From Streptomyces griseoluteus (lineage in GTDB: Bacteria > Actinomycetota > Actinomycetes > Streptomycetales > Streptomycetaceae), in assembly GCA_000717735.1 (NCBI GenBank), contig JOBE01000032.1, positions 22,054-86,053 on the forward strand: DNA of 64,000 bases. The letters are read 5' to 3'. Below are positions 1-7,358 of the stretch, piece after piece (position 1 is the stretch's first letter; every line of letters begins with the position of its first letter). The notes under the pieces were generated by a model. It saw only the letters and a program-made list of their open reading frames with translations. It did not search any database and was not told where the DNA came from. Position numbers and translations under genes: made by a program.

Positions 1-36
1 GTTGCCGGGCAAGGAACTCCGTGAGGCCCCTGGCTC

Positions 37-540
37 TTACCGGACTGCCGGGGTGCCTGCTGCGGCGACGAGGGCGAGGGCTTCTGCCACGGTGTCGGTC
101 AGGGTCTCGCACACCGGGACGCCGTGGCGGCGGGCCACGTAGGCGAGGTACCTGTTGCGCTCGGGGTTGGGGCAGTCGGGCGGGACACCGAGGACGGCGC
201 GGCCGGTGCTGACGTCCAAGCCGAACTCCACGTTCGTCGTCATGCCCGGCATCGTGCGCATGTCGCGGGGGATCCAGAAGAGGATCGCGTCGGCCGCTGC
301 GCGGGCGTCGGTCTCCCAGTCGACCTGGTGCTCGTAGCGCTCAGCCCGGACTCCGCCACGGGACTCGGGGGTCAGGACGGTCAGCGGCGCCGGGCCGGTC
401 CACTGGGCGGTGATGAGGTCGAGGGCGTGGGGCCGCCAGGACGGCGTCGGCGTGCTCTTGTCGGGGGTCGGTCCGGCCAGGAAGACCTTGGGGCCAGCGG
501 GAATGGGCTCGCGGGCCATGACAAGGCGGACGGTGCTCAT
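37..540 (-). CDS. Nucleoside 2-deoxyribosyltransferase-like protein
   Basis: This 167-residue protein begins a few residues before FLAGPTP, the N-terminal strand/loop typical of nucleoside 2-deoxyribosyltransferase-like domains. It continues with a VLTPESRGG segment and ILFWIPRD followed by NVEFG, matching the family pattern in which the Glu is the catalytic nucleophile. The family moves deoxyribose between bases or hydrolyses nucleosides in the cytosol; the substrate here is unknown. The start at 540 was chosen because its ATG overlaps the stop of the upstream HIT gene by 4 bases (ATGA), implying translational coupling. It is the last gene before the window edge on this strand. Confidence 0.75.
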   Translation of the reverse strand: MSTVRLVMAREPIPAGPKVFLAGPTPDKSTPTPSWRPHALDLITAQWTGPAPLTVLTPESRGGVRAERYEHQVDWETDARAAADAILFWIPRDMRTMPGMTTNVEFGLDVSTGRAVLGVPPDCPNPERNRYLAYVARRHGVPVCETLTDTVAEALALVAAAGTPAVR

Positions 541-914
541 CGGGCCTCTCCGTTCTGCGCGGCGGCACGGGCGATGTGCTGCGGGGTCCAGGGCAGGGGC
601 AGGCCGTCGTCCTCCTGGCGACCCAGGACGTGGACGTGGAGGTGGAAGACCGTCTGGGTCGCCGCAGCGCCCTTCGAGGTGATCAGGTTCGCGGCGGGCT
701 GCTCGGCCATCAGCTCGGCGGCCCGGCGCATCACCGCGGCCGTCACATCGGGGTCGGAGCCGGCGTCTTCGACGTGGACACGCGGCAGAACCAGGAGGTG
801 ACTGGCGTTGACGCCTCCGGAGCGGGGGCGGATCGCGAGGGCATCGGGCCACTCGCGGACGATGACGGCCGGGGCCTCCCCGGCGGCGATGGCACAGAAG
901 ACGCAGTTCTTCAT
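537..914 (-). CDS. HIT family nucleotide-binding protein
   Basis: This is a 125-residue HIT protein, the usual size for Hint/Fhit-type nucleotide hydrolases or transferases. The histidine triad HLHVHVLGR lies at residues 91-99, and an N-terminal CVFC at 4-7 is a common metal-binding feature of this family. It should act on the phosphate linkages of nucleotides or dinucleotides in the cytosol. It is coupled to the deoxyribosyltransferase-like gene by a 4-base overlap, so the two probably work on related nucleotides. The protein looks complete. Confidence 0.88.
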   Translation of the reverse strand: MKNCVFCAIAAGEAPAVIVREWPDALAIRPRSGGVNASHLLVLPRVHVEDAGSDPDVTAAVMRRAAELMAEQPAANLITSKGAAATQTVFHLHVHVLGRQEDDGLPLPWTPQHIARAAAQNGEAR

Positions 915-1033
915 CAGGACTCCTTGATCCGGTCAACGGTGCTGTGCTTGCCGCCTGCACAGCCGGTGGCGATGCGGCAGGGCCGGCGCCTTCCGCGTGC
1001 TCGTCGGCGGCGTCCTGCCCGGGAGCAGGACGA

Positions 1034-1068
1034 GAGGCCGCCCCCGCGGACGGTGCGGAGGCGGCCTC
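1034..1068. terminator. Hairpin terminator downstream of the Nudix gene
   Basis: Perfect 9-bp arms (GAGGCCGCC at 1034-1042 and GGCGGCCTC at 1060-1068) lie 13 bases beyond the Nudix stop codon. There is no T-tract, which is usual for Streptomyces terminators. Confidence 0.6.
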
Positions 1069-1080
1069 GCCAGGCGGGCG

Positions 1081-1515
1081 TCAGGAGGCCGGGGGCCGCA
1101 GCGCGGTGGTGAGGATGTCGGCGTGGTCGAACGCGAGCGGCTGGGGAAGGTCGGTCAGGGGCCACCAGCGGGCGTCGCGGGCGTCGTCCCCTGCGGTGGT
1201 CTGGGTGTCGGCGGGGACGGTGGCGAGGTAGGTGACGGTGTCGTACCGGCCGCGCGGGTCGCGGTCGGGCTGGTCCCAGACGCCGACCAGGCGCAGTTCG
1301 TCCTCGGTCACGCGGACGCCGGTTTCCTCCTCCAGTTCGCGGGCGGCGGCCTGGAGGCTGGTCTCTCCCTCGTCGACGTGTCCGCCGGGCAGCGCCCAGT
1401 GGCCTTCGTAGGGGTCCCAGCCGCGCTTGATGAGCAGGACGCGGCCGTCGTCGGTGACGGCGACGACGTCGGCGGTGTAGCGGATGGTCGCGTGGTTCTC
1501 GTGGGTGTCGGTCAT
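1081..1515 (-). CDS. Nudix hydrolase
   Basis: This 144-residue protein carries a complete Nudix box: G45, E51, R59-E60-L61 and E63-E64 followed by G66-V67 fit GX5EX7REUXEEXGU exactly. The family cleaves nucleoside diphosphates linked to another moiety and needs Mg2+. The N-terminus contains the usual beta strand ahead of a WALPGG segment. An AGGAG-type ribosome site precedes the ATG at 1515. It sits between a beta-clamp gene and a HIT/deoxyribosyltransferase pair, with hairpins on both sides, so it is probably its own transcription unit. Substrate cannot be read from the sequence. Confidence 0.9.
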   Translation of the reverse strand: MTDTHENHATIRYTADVVAVTDDGRVLLIKRGWDPYEGHWALPGGHVDEGETSLQAAARELEEETGVRVTEDELRLVGVWDQPDRDPRGRYDTVTYLATVPADTQTTAGDDARDARWWPLTDLPQPLAFDHADILTTALRPPAS

Positions 1516-1568
1516 GGTCGGCTCCTTGAACGGGTGCTCGGTGGGATCGGGTCGGGTGGGCCGGGGCC

Positions 1569-1592
1569 GGCCGGGCTGCGATAGTCCCGGCC
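1569..1592. terminator. Hairpin terminator after dnaN
   Basis: GGCCGGG at 1569-1575 pairs with CCCGGCC at 1586-1592 across a 10-base loop, 12 bases beyond the beta-clamp stop on the minus strand. Confidence 0.6.
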
Positions 1593-1603
1593 CCCGGGGT
1601 GGG

Positions 1604-2722
1604 TCAGTCGGTCTGGCGGATCGGCATGAGGAGGTAGCGCAGGGCCTGGTCGTCGCTGCCGTGGCCGCGCAGGACGGCGGGTTTGGTGGACGAGGTGAAG
1701 CCGAACGTCACGGCCTCGGTCGTCAGCGCGCTCAGCCCGTCGAGGAGGAAGGCCGGGTTGAACGCGATGGTGAGCCCGTCGCCGTTGAGGGCGGTGTCGA
1801 CGGCGTCGAGGGCCTGGGCGTCGTCGCCGCTGCCGCTCTCCAGGACGAGGGTGCCGTCGCCGGTGAAGGTCAGCCGGACCGGGCCGTCCTTCTTCGGCGA
1901 GACGAGGGCGACGCGCTGGACGGCGGACTTGAGGGCGGCGATCTCCACGGTGGCGGTGTGGGCGAACTCGGTGGGGAACTGCGAGGCGTACTTCGGCAGC
2001 TCGCCGTCCAGGGCGCGGATGGTGGTGGTGTGCTGCTCGCCGCGCAGGGCGAACAGGCCGCTGCCGGCCGGGAGGGCGAGGTCGACGGTGGCGTCGTCGG
2101 CGGTGGCCTTGGCGGCGTCGAGGAGGGCGCGGCCGGGAATGACCGCGCTGGTGTCGGGGAGGGCGGCGTTCTTCCACGGCACGGTGCGTACGGCGTAGCG
2201 GTAGCGGTCGGTGGCGGACAGGGTGAGCGTGCCGGCCTCGTGGTCGTGGCGCAGGCTGACGCCGGTCAGGACCGGCAGGGCCTCCTCGCGGCTGACGGCG
2301 CAGGCGACCTGGGCGACGGCTTCGGCGAAGGCCGGGGCGGACAGGGTGCCGGTGACGTCGCCGGGCTCGGGGAGGGTGGGGTACTCCTCCAGGGGCAGCA
2401 GCGGCAGGGTGAAGCGGGCACTGTCGGCGCGCAGGGTGAGGCGGGTGCCGTCGAGGTCGAGGTGGATGTCGCCGCGGAGGGTGGCGGTGATGTCGGCCAG
2501 GAGCCGTCCGGGGACCAGGGCGCGGCCGGGCGTGGTGACGGCGGCCGGGACGGTGGTGTCGGCGGAGACCTCGTAGTCGAAGGCGCGGATGCGCAGGCGC
2601 TCGTCGCCGGTGGCGTCCAGGAGCAGGCCGGCCAGGACGGGGGCGGGCGGCCGGGAGGGCAGGGTGCGGGCGGCGTAGCCGACGGCTGCGGCAAGGTCGG
2701 CGTGGTCGATCGTGAGCTTCAC
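1604..2722 (-). CDS. dnaN: DNA polymerase III beta-clamp paralogue
   Basis: This is a full-length sliding clamp of 372 residues, the usual bacterial DnaN size. The sequence opens with MKLTIDHADLAAAV, carries the ATDRYRYAV segment of domain 2, and ends in LLMPIR, which forms the C-terminal hydrophobic pocket that tethers polymerases. Three clamp folds are expected across residues 1-120, 121-240 and 241-372. The start is GTG at 2722 with a purine-rich site upstream. A clamp on a transferable element is unusual, because the chromosome already encodes one. Hairpins on both sides suggest independent transcription. It could support plasmid replication or recruit a mobile-element polymerase. Confidence 0.92.
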   Translation of the reverse strand: MKLTIDHADLAAAVGYAARTLPSRPPAPVLAGLLLDATGDERLRIRAFDYEVSADTTVPAAVTTPGRALVPGRLLADITATLRGDIHLDLDGTRLTLRADSARFTLPLLPLEEYPTLPEPGDVTGTLSAPAFAEAVAQVACAVSREEALPVLTGVSLRHDHEAGTLTLSATDRYRYAVRTVPWKNAALPDTSAVIPGRALLDAAKATADDATVDLALPAGSGLFALRGEQHTTTIRALDGELPKYASQFPTEFAHTATVEIAALKSAVQRVALVSPKKDGPVRLTFTGDGTLVLESGSGDDAQALDAVDTALNGDGLTIAFNPAFLLDGLSALTTEAVTFGFTSSTKPAVLRGHGSDDQALRYLLMPIRQTD

Positions 2723-2779
2723 GAGGGTGTCCCTTCGGGGCGGTGAGGTCGGGGAGCAGCTGCGTGGGTGCCGGGGCGG

Positions 2780-2809
2780 GGAGCCGCCCGGCGGTGTGCG
2801 GGCGGCTCC
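2780..2809. terminator. Perfect 11-bp hairpin terminator
   Basis: GGAGCCGCCCG (2780-2790) pairs perfectly with CGGGCGGCTCC (2799-2809). It closes the five-gene operon above and separates it from dnaN. Confidence 0.75.
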
Positions 2810-2833
2810 GCCGGTCGTGGGCGGGTGAAGGGC

Positions 2834-3310
2834 TCAGGAGTTGGGGGGCGGGTTGCCGGTCTCGTGGGCGTGGATCAGGTCGGTGATGGCGTCCGCGTTC
2901 TCGGCGGTGCCGACCCAGGCGCCGGTCTCGGTGAAGACCGGGACGGTGTCCACCTCGGGGTCGAAGACGACGAGGTAGGGGCCGTAGCGGTCGAGAACCA
3001 TGTCGGCCAGGTGCCGGGCGGGTGCGGGGGCCAGGAGCTCTAGGGAGTCGACGGCGAGGCGCGGGCCGCCCCCGTCGCCGGGGCCGGGCACGGCGAGGTG
3101 GCCGCCGATGCGCAGCAGGTCGCCGGGCTGCATCAGGGTGAGCAGGGCGTGGGCGAGGTGCGGGTCGGCGGTGCGGCAGGCGAAGACGGTCTCGTCGGTG
3201 GCGTCGTCGGTGGGGGAGGAGATCACCCGGAAGCGGGCGGTCAGACCGTCGTCGCCGGGGACCGGGAGCTCGTCGAGGTAGCCGTCGAGGACCAGGGGTA
3301 TCGCGGTCAT
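2834..3310 (-). CDS. Unknown protein with OB-fold-like segment
   Basis: The 158-residue product is acidic and not recognised. Residues around GDLLRIGGHLAVP, followed by RLAVDSLELL, resemble the strand pattern of OB-fold nucleic-acid binders such as SSB, but no diagnostic motif is visible. It begins 3 bases after the stop of the Lsr2-like gene and is the last member of an operon with a diguanylate cyclase, an ASCH protein and a WhiB protein. A DNA- or RNA-binding role is inference from strand pattern and neighbours. Confidence 0.6.
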   Translation of the reverse strand: MTAIPLVLDGYLDELPVPGDDGLTARFRVISSPTDDATDETVFACRTADPHLAHALLTLMQPGDLLRIGGHLAVPGPGDGGGPRLAVDSLELLAPAPARHLADMVLDRYGPYLVVFDPEVDTVPVFTETGAWVGTAENADAITDLIHAHETGNPPPNS

Positions 3311-3313
3311 CGG

Positions 3314-4129
3314 TCAGCCCGCCTTCCGTGCCGGGACGGCCGGGTGGGCGGCGGCGTACGCGTCCAGGACCGACTTGGACGGCAGGCCCCGGTCGGCGAC
3401 CTGGCGGCCGTTGGCGCGCGCCCAGGTCCGGATCGCGGCGAGCTCGTCCCGGCTGTAGGCGCCGCTGGTGCCGGTGCGGATCGGGGTCGGCGCGGTGGCG
3501 GCCGTGGTGGTGCGGGTGCCGGCCTTCACGGCACGCAGCTCCTGCTCCGCCTGCTCCAGGGCCTCGCGGGCCTTGGCGACGCGGGCCTCCGCCTCGCGCT
3601 GCGCGGCCTCGCTGTCGCGGCGGGCGGACAGCTCGGTGAGGGCGGCGGTAATGCGGGCGGCGCTCTTGCGGACCGAGGCGGCCGGGTGCCCGGCCGCCCA
3701 TTCGATCAGCTTCTGGAGGGAGTCGGAGCCCGGGAGCGGGACGACGGGCACGTCGATCACCGGGGCCACGGGGGCGCCGGTGCGGGGCAGGTTGAGGACC
3801 TTGTCGGCGATGAGGTCGCTCAGCTCGGCCTCGGTCAGGCCGGTGGCCTCGCGGATGGCCTGCTCGCTGGCGCCGTCGGCGTGCATCGACAGCGCGACGG
3901 ACTCGTGCGCGGAAAGGGTGCCGGTGGTGGTCGTCATGGTGGCGGGGTCTCCGGTTTCCGGGAGCGGGTGGATGGTGGGCAGTCCGAGGACGTCCAGGAG
4001 GAGCGCGAGGTCGGCGTGGTCGCGGGCGTGCCGTACGACGGTCCGCGCGGCGGCGGCGAGCTGGGGCGCCTGGTTGGGGGTCAGGGCCAGCGCTCCGGCC
4101 CGGGTGCTGACGGTCAGGTCGGTGAACAC
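3314..4129 (-). CDS. Protein with Lsr2-type C-terminal DNA-binding domain
   Basis: The last 40 residues of this 271-residue protein contain AIRTWARANGRQVADRG followed by LPSKSVLDAYAAAHP. This matches the Lsr2 C-terminal DNA-binding domain, which grips the AT-rich minor groove through an RGR-like loop; here the loop reads DRGLP. The middle third is a charged Ala/Glu/Arg coiled coil (about 165-215), and residues 70-115 resemble a helix-turn-helix (SEQAIREATGLTEAELSDLI). The N-terminal Lsr2 dimerisation strands are absent, so it is an Lsr2-like fusion rather than Lsr2. GTG start at 4129 with GGAGGCG upstream. It may silence or organise plasmid DNA. Confidence 0.78.
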   Translation of the reverse strand: MFTDLTVSTRAGALALTPNQAPQLAAAARTVVRHARDHADLALLLDVLGLPTIHPLPETGDPATMTTTTGTLSAHESVALSMHADGASEQAIREATGLTEAELSDLIADKVLNLPRTGAPVAPVIDVPVVPLPGSDSLQKLIEWAAGHPAASVRKSAARITAALTELSARRDSEAAQREAEARVAKAREALEQAEQELRAVKAGTRTTTAATAPTPIRTGTSGAYSRDELAAIRTWARANGRQVADRGLPSKSVLDAYAAAHPAVPARKAG

Positions 4130-4138
4130 GGTCGCCTC

Positions 4139-4660
4139 CTACGCGGCCTTGAGGCCGGCCTCGAGCCGGGAGCGGTTGAGGCGCTGCTCCTCGGCGGTGA
4201 GCTGCGGCAGGAGGCGAAGGGGGCCGTTGAGTTCGCGGTCGAGGTGGACGATGCGGGCCTGGGCCACGGGCAGCGGGGTGTGCCGGGCGGCCTCGGCGCG
4301 CTCGCGGCGGGCCTGGTCCCGGGCGGCCAGGACGTCGACCCAATCGGGTCCGAGCCGGTCGGCCAGGCGGCGGCGCAGGGCGCGGCGCTGCGCGGGGGTG
4401 GTGCCCGCGAAGACGCCGTCCTGGGTGAGCGTCTTGTTGACCAGCGCCCACCGCAGGCAGGCGGTGACGATCGGGCAGGCGAAGCAGGAACGCCGCGCCT
4501 GCTCCAGCCGCCCCCGCGCCGCGTCCTTCGTGTCGCCGCTGAGGTCGCCGGAGGCGAGGTCGAACAGGGCCGGGTCTCGGCGGCAGCGGGTCGGGGCGGA
4601 GGTGCGCGGGAAGGGGAAGCGGGGGTCGGGGGCGGGGTCGGTGTGGTGGGTGCGGCTCAT
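4139..4660 (-). CDS. WhiB-family iron-sulfur regulator
   Basis: The protein of 173 residues has the four WhiB cysteines C26, C59, C62 and C68 (CxxCxxxxxC spacing in the last three). A GVFAGTTPAQRR turn-plus-basic tail follows, a variant of the G[VI]WGG box. WhiB-like proteins bind a 4Fe-4S cluster and partner with the principal sigma factor. The C-terminus extends about 75 residues past the usual end and is rich in Arg and Ala, which is long for the family. The start at 4660 overlaps the ASCH stop (ATGA). Confidence 0.88.
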   Translation of the reverse strand: MSRTHHTDPAPDPRFPFPRTSAPTRCRRDPALFDLASGDLSGDTKDAARGRLEQARRSCFACPIVTACLRWALVNKTLTQDGVFAGTTPAQRRALRRRLADRLGPDWVDVLAARDQARRERAEAARHTPLPVAQARIVHLDRELNGPLRLLPQLTAEEQRLNRSRLEAGLKAA

Positions 4661-5118
4661 GACGCGGACTCCGGGGCGAGCTGGGGGAGCTGGAGACGGA
4701 CCTGGTCGACGAGGTCCTGCGTCGGCTTCCACGCGCCGAGCTGCCCGCGGACGGCGGGGATCGGCAGCGGGAGCTCGTGGACGTCGGTCAGGACCAGGTG
4801 CCAGGCATCGGTCTGGGCCCAGGGGGAGCAGGGCGGGGTGCCAGCCGGGTCCTGGTGGCAGTCGGTCAGGCGGGCGATGCCGATGACGGCGCCGGTGTGC
4901 AGGTCGCGACCGCGGATCGCGGTGGCGACCAGCGGGTCACGCAGCGGGGCGCGTTCGGTGGTCTGTCCGGCGTGCAGGAGGAGCCAGCCGCGCCACGGCC
5001 AGGGCACGGGCCTGTTCTCGATGTTCTTGCCGGCCAGGACGCAGGTGGCCCAGGGCTGGCGGATCGTGATGCCCCGCACCCAGGTGCCCGGGTCGGCGGG
5101 GAGAGTCGAGTCGCTCAT
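4657..5118 (-). CDS. ASCH-domain protein
   Basis: This 153-residue protein opens with ITIRQPWATCVLAGKNIENR, the signature of the ASCH (PUA-like) fold. WPWRGWLLLHAG and an AVIGIARL strand follow, as expected for this fold. Family members bind RNA or modified nucleosides, and some hydrolyse N4-acetylcytidine. The gene overlaps both neighbours by 4 bases (diguanylate cyclase upstream, WhiB downstream), so it is certainly co-translated with them. Its target is unknown. Confidence 0.82.
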   Translation of the reverse strand: MSDSTLPADPGTWVRGITIRQPWATCVLAGKNIENRPVPWPWRGWLLLHAGQTTERAPLRDPLVATAIRGRDLHTGAVIGIARLTDCHQDPAGTPPCSPWAQTDAWHLVLTDVHELPLPIPAVRGQLGAWKPTQDLVDQVRLQLPQLAPESAS

Positions 5119-5792
5119 GCCGCCCGTCCCCACACGGCTGTGCCCGGACGGCCCAGGCGGCGGCCGTTGAGGGAGGGGACCGTGGCGTGCGCGGCGGTGG
5201 CGAGGACCGGACGGCCGCTGTGCTTGCCGTCGTACAGGGCGGCGTCGGCGGCCCGCTGAAGCGCGGACAGGTCCCGGCTGCCGACGGCGGCCGGGGCCGC
5301 GGCGCCGACCGAGGCGGCGACGTCGACGGTGCGGCCGTCGTCGAGGACGACGGGGGTGTGCAGCATCCGCACCAGCTGCTCCAGGCGCTGGACGCGGCGA
5401 GCGGCGGGGAGGTCCAGGACGAGCGCGAACTCGTCGCCGCCGAGCCGCCCGACGGCCGCGGACGGCCCGGCCCAGGCGGTGAGGCGAGCGCCGAACGCGG
5501 CGAGGACGGCGTCGCCGGCCGCGTGCCCGAGCTGGTCGTTGATCGCCTTGAAGTGGTCGGCGTCGACCATGACCACGGTCACGGTGTCGCCGTGGCGGGC
5601 CAGGAGGCGGCGGGCGCGGTGGGTGTAGGCGTCGCGGCGCAACAGGCCGGTCAGCGGATCGCGCTTCGTGGCGGCGAGACGCCTGTGCAGGGTGAGCGCG
5701 TGAAGGGTCCAGCCGGTGAGCGGGACCGCGAGGGTGGTGATGAGGAGAGCGCGCTGCCCGATCGGGCCCGGAGCGCGCAGGGCGGAGTCCAT
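5115..5792 (-). CDS. GGDEF diguanylate cyclase
   Basis: This compact 225-residue cyclase has one hydrophobic segment at about residues 15-33 and then a GGDEF domain. DPLTGLLRRD is at 45-54, VDADHFKAINDQLGH at 76-90, and an intact GGDEF at 118-122. No RxxD inhibitory site precedes the motif (the sequence there is AVGRLGGDEF), so product inhibition is probably weak. It would make cyclic-di-GMP at the membrane. In Streptomyces c-di-GMP controls BldD and sporulation, so a plasmid copy leading an operon with a WhiB protein could alter host development. Start at 5792; ATG preceded by GAGGGAGA. Confidence 0.88.
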   Translation of the reverse strand: MDSALRAPGPIGQRALLITTLAVPLTGWTLHALTLHRRLAATKRDPLTGLLRRDAYTHRARRLLARHGDTVTVVMVDADHFKAINDQLGHAAGDAVLAAFGARLTAWAGPSAAVGRLGGDEFALVLDLPAARRVQRLEQLVRMLHTPVVLDDGRTVDVAASVGAAAPAAVGSRDLSALQRAADAALYDGKHSGRPVLATAAHATVPSLNGRRLGRPGTAVWGRAA

Positions 5793-5884
5793 ACTGGGAT
5801 CTCCCTCTCGTCTCGTACGAGTTGGGTGGCCCGGGGGCAGGCGGACTGGTTTGGACGCCGATGTGCGCCTGTCCCGGGGCGGAG

Positions 5885-6190
5885 CTACAGCGCGAAGCGG
5901 CTGCGGCGGGTGCAGTCGAGCGGGTTGTGCCAGGGGCCGGCCTTCGCGGCCGTCCACTCCATCTGCCAGCCGGGCCGCAGCCCGGACGCTCCCCAGCTGT
6001 CCGGCTCCTTGCCGGGGACCTCGAGGCCGGCCTGCCGTGCGGCGAGCGCGGCGTCGTACACCTCATGGGCGCGGCGCAGGGCCGCGGCCGGGGAGTCGGC
6101 GACGCCGGTGAAGACGTGCAGCCCCCGCCGGGCCGGATCGGCGGTGTCGTGTATCGGGACGTCGACCTCGTAGACCTCGCGGTTCGGCAT
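5885..6190 (-). CDS. Unknown 101-residue protein
   Basis: Not recognised. The protein is soluble, with a VYEVDVPIHDTAD start, an Ala-rich helix (PAAALRRAHEVYDAALAARQAG), and a Trp-containing C-terminus. It is separated from the diguanylate cyclase by about 90 bases, and strong hairpins lie upstream at 6235-6326. It has the plain look of a small Streptomyces plasmid hypothetical. Confidence 0.6.
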   Translation of the reverse strand: MPNREVYEVDVPIHDTADPARRGLHVFTGVADSPAAALRRAHEVYDAALAARQAGLEVPGKEPDSWGASGLRPGWQMEWTAAKAGPWHNPLDCTRRSRFAL

Positions 6191-6234
6191 GACGCCCGTC
6201 TCCTTCCTTGCCTGGTGCGTGAGGGGCCACCGCG

Positions 6235-6326
6235 CCGCCCCGGCCTCGGTGGCCGGGGCGGCGTGGAAACCCGTCGCGGTCGCGACGGAGCAGGGGGTGT
6301 TCCGGCCCGGGGAGTCCGGGCCGGAG
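6235..6326. terminator. Two consecutive perfect hairpins
   Basis: Stem one has 11-bp perfect arms at 6235-6245 and 6251-6261 with a 5-base loop. Stem two has 10-bp perfect arms at 6302-6311 and 6317-6326 with a 5-base loop. They follow the gene ending at 6341 on the minus strand and precede the next gene. Confidence 0.75.
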
Positions 6327-6340
6327 CGGTCGCGGGGCGG

Positions 6341-6856
6341 TCAGTAGCCGCGGTGGTCGTCGACGACGTCGGCCGTCTCGACCATCTGGGCGACCAGGCG
6401 GTAGATCTCGCGCGCGGCGGCCCGGGCGGGCTGTCGGTGGATCAGCTGGGCGGCGAACTCGGTCGCCTTCTCGGCGAGCTCGCTGGCCTGGGTCGCGAGG
6501 ACCTCCTCGGCCGCGGTGTCGCCGGGCTCGGCGGGCAGCTGCGCGAGGAGCTGGTGGACCACGGCGGCCAGGACGGCGCTCGCCTCGGTGAGGTCGCCGG
6601 TCGACAGCCAGTCGGCCAGGTCCTCGTGCCCGGTCAGGTCCGGGATGTAGGCGGCGGTCGGCGTGAAGGCGGTGGTGCCCTTCGTCCACGCCTGCAGGAT
6701 GATCCGACCCTGGTACGGGTCGGCGCCGATCCTGCGGTCGGTGACGGTGTGCAGGAGGGTGACCGCCCGGTCGCCGGGCCGGGTGTCGGGCACCCAGACC
6801 CCGCCCAGGCGCTCGATCAGGACGGCGCCGAGGCGCTCCAGCGGGTCGGGCTTCAT
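6341..6856 (-). CDS. Unknown 171-residue protein
   Basis: Not recognised. The N-terminal half is a mixed alpha/beta region (LERLGAVLIERLGGVWVPDTR). The C-terminal half is a string of Ala/Glu helices. It lies between two other unknown genes in the same direction and ends just before a double hairpin, so it is probably the last gene of that transcript. Confidence 0.6.
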   Translation of the reverse strand: MKPDPLERLGAVLIERLGGVWVPDTRPGDRAVTLLHTVTDRRIGADPYQGRIILQAWTKGTTAFTPTAAYIPDLTGHEDLADWLSTGDLTEASAVLAAVVHQLLAQLPAEPGDTAAEEVLATQASELAEKATEFAAQLIHRQPARAAAREIYRLVAQMVETADVVDDHRGY

Positions 6857-6878
6857 CGCCGGTCGGTGTCGGTGGTGG

Positions 6879-7256
6879 TCACTGGGCGCTCCTGGCAGCT
6901 GCGGTGGGGGCGTGGTGGTGGGGGCCGGGGTGGCCGATGACTTCTGCGATCTGCCGGGTGGAGAGCAGGTGGCCGGACCGGTCGAGCTGCTGGTGGAGCG
7001 CGGTGACCATGGCGTCCGCGCAGCGCAGCCGGGTGACCTCGGCGAGGAGCCAGGCGATGTCGGCCGGGGCGTGGGCGATGAACTCGCCGGCCGGGAGCGG
7101 GACGTCGCCGCTGGTGCCGAGGACGGCGACCGGGTGCCCGGTGTGGTCCTCGATCAGACCGGAGTCGCCGGGGCGCTGGCGCCAGGCGGTGTCGGGCAGG
7201 GCGGCGAGGCGGGCGCGGATCCCGGGCAGCCGGTCGGCGGCGGGGGCGAGGTGCAT
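6879..7256 (-). CDS. Unknown 125-residue protein
   Basis: Not recognised. The ATG at 7256 is preferred over an upstream GTG at 7271 because a GAGGA ribosome site sits about 8 bases before it. The protein has a conserved-looking GHPVAVLGTSGDVPLPAGEFIAHAPADIAWLLAEV region; the end of this resembles Streptomyces phage and plasmid proteins that end in a leucine-rich helix. The C-terminus is His/Pro/Ala rich. Confidence 0.6.
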   Translation of the reverse strand: MHLAPAADRLPGIRARLAALPDTAWRQRPGDSGLIEDHTGHPVAVLGTSGDVPLPAGEFIAHAPADIAWLLAEVTRLRCADAMVTALHQQLDRSGHLLSTRQIAEVIGHPGPHHHAPTAAARSAQ

Positions 7257-7358
7257 GTGGGTGTTCCTCACGCGGTAGAGAGCGGGCCGGGCCCGTGGTG
7301 GGAGGCCCGGCCCGGCGAGGGCCGGAAGGAGGGAGGCGGGGCGGGAGCGGAGTGTCCG

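Noticed and set aside
1512..4451. A very long open frame on the minus strand across dnaN and its neighbours
   Set aside because: It is Arg/Pro-rich, out of frame with dnaN and the Lsr2-like gene, and arises from high third-position GC. The genes listed explain the region.
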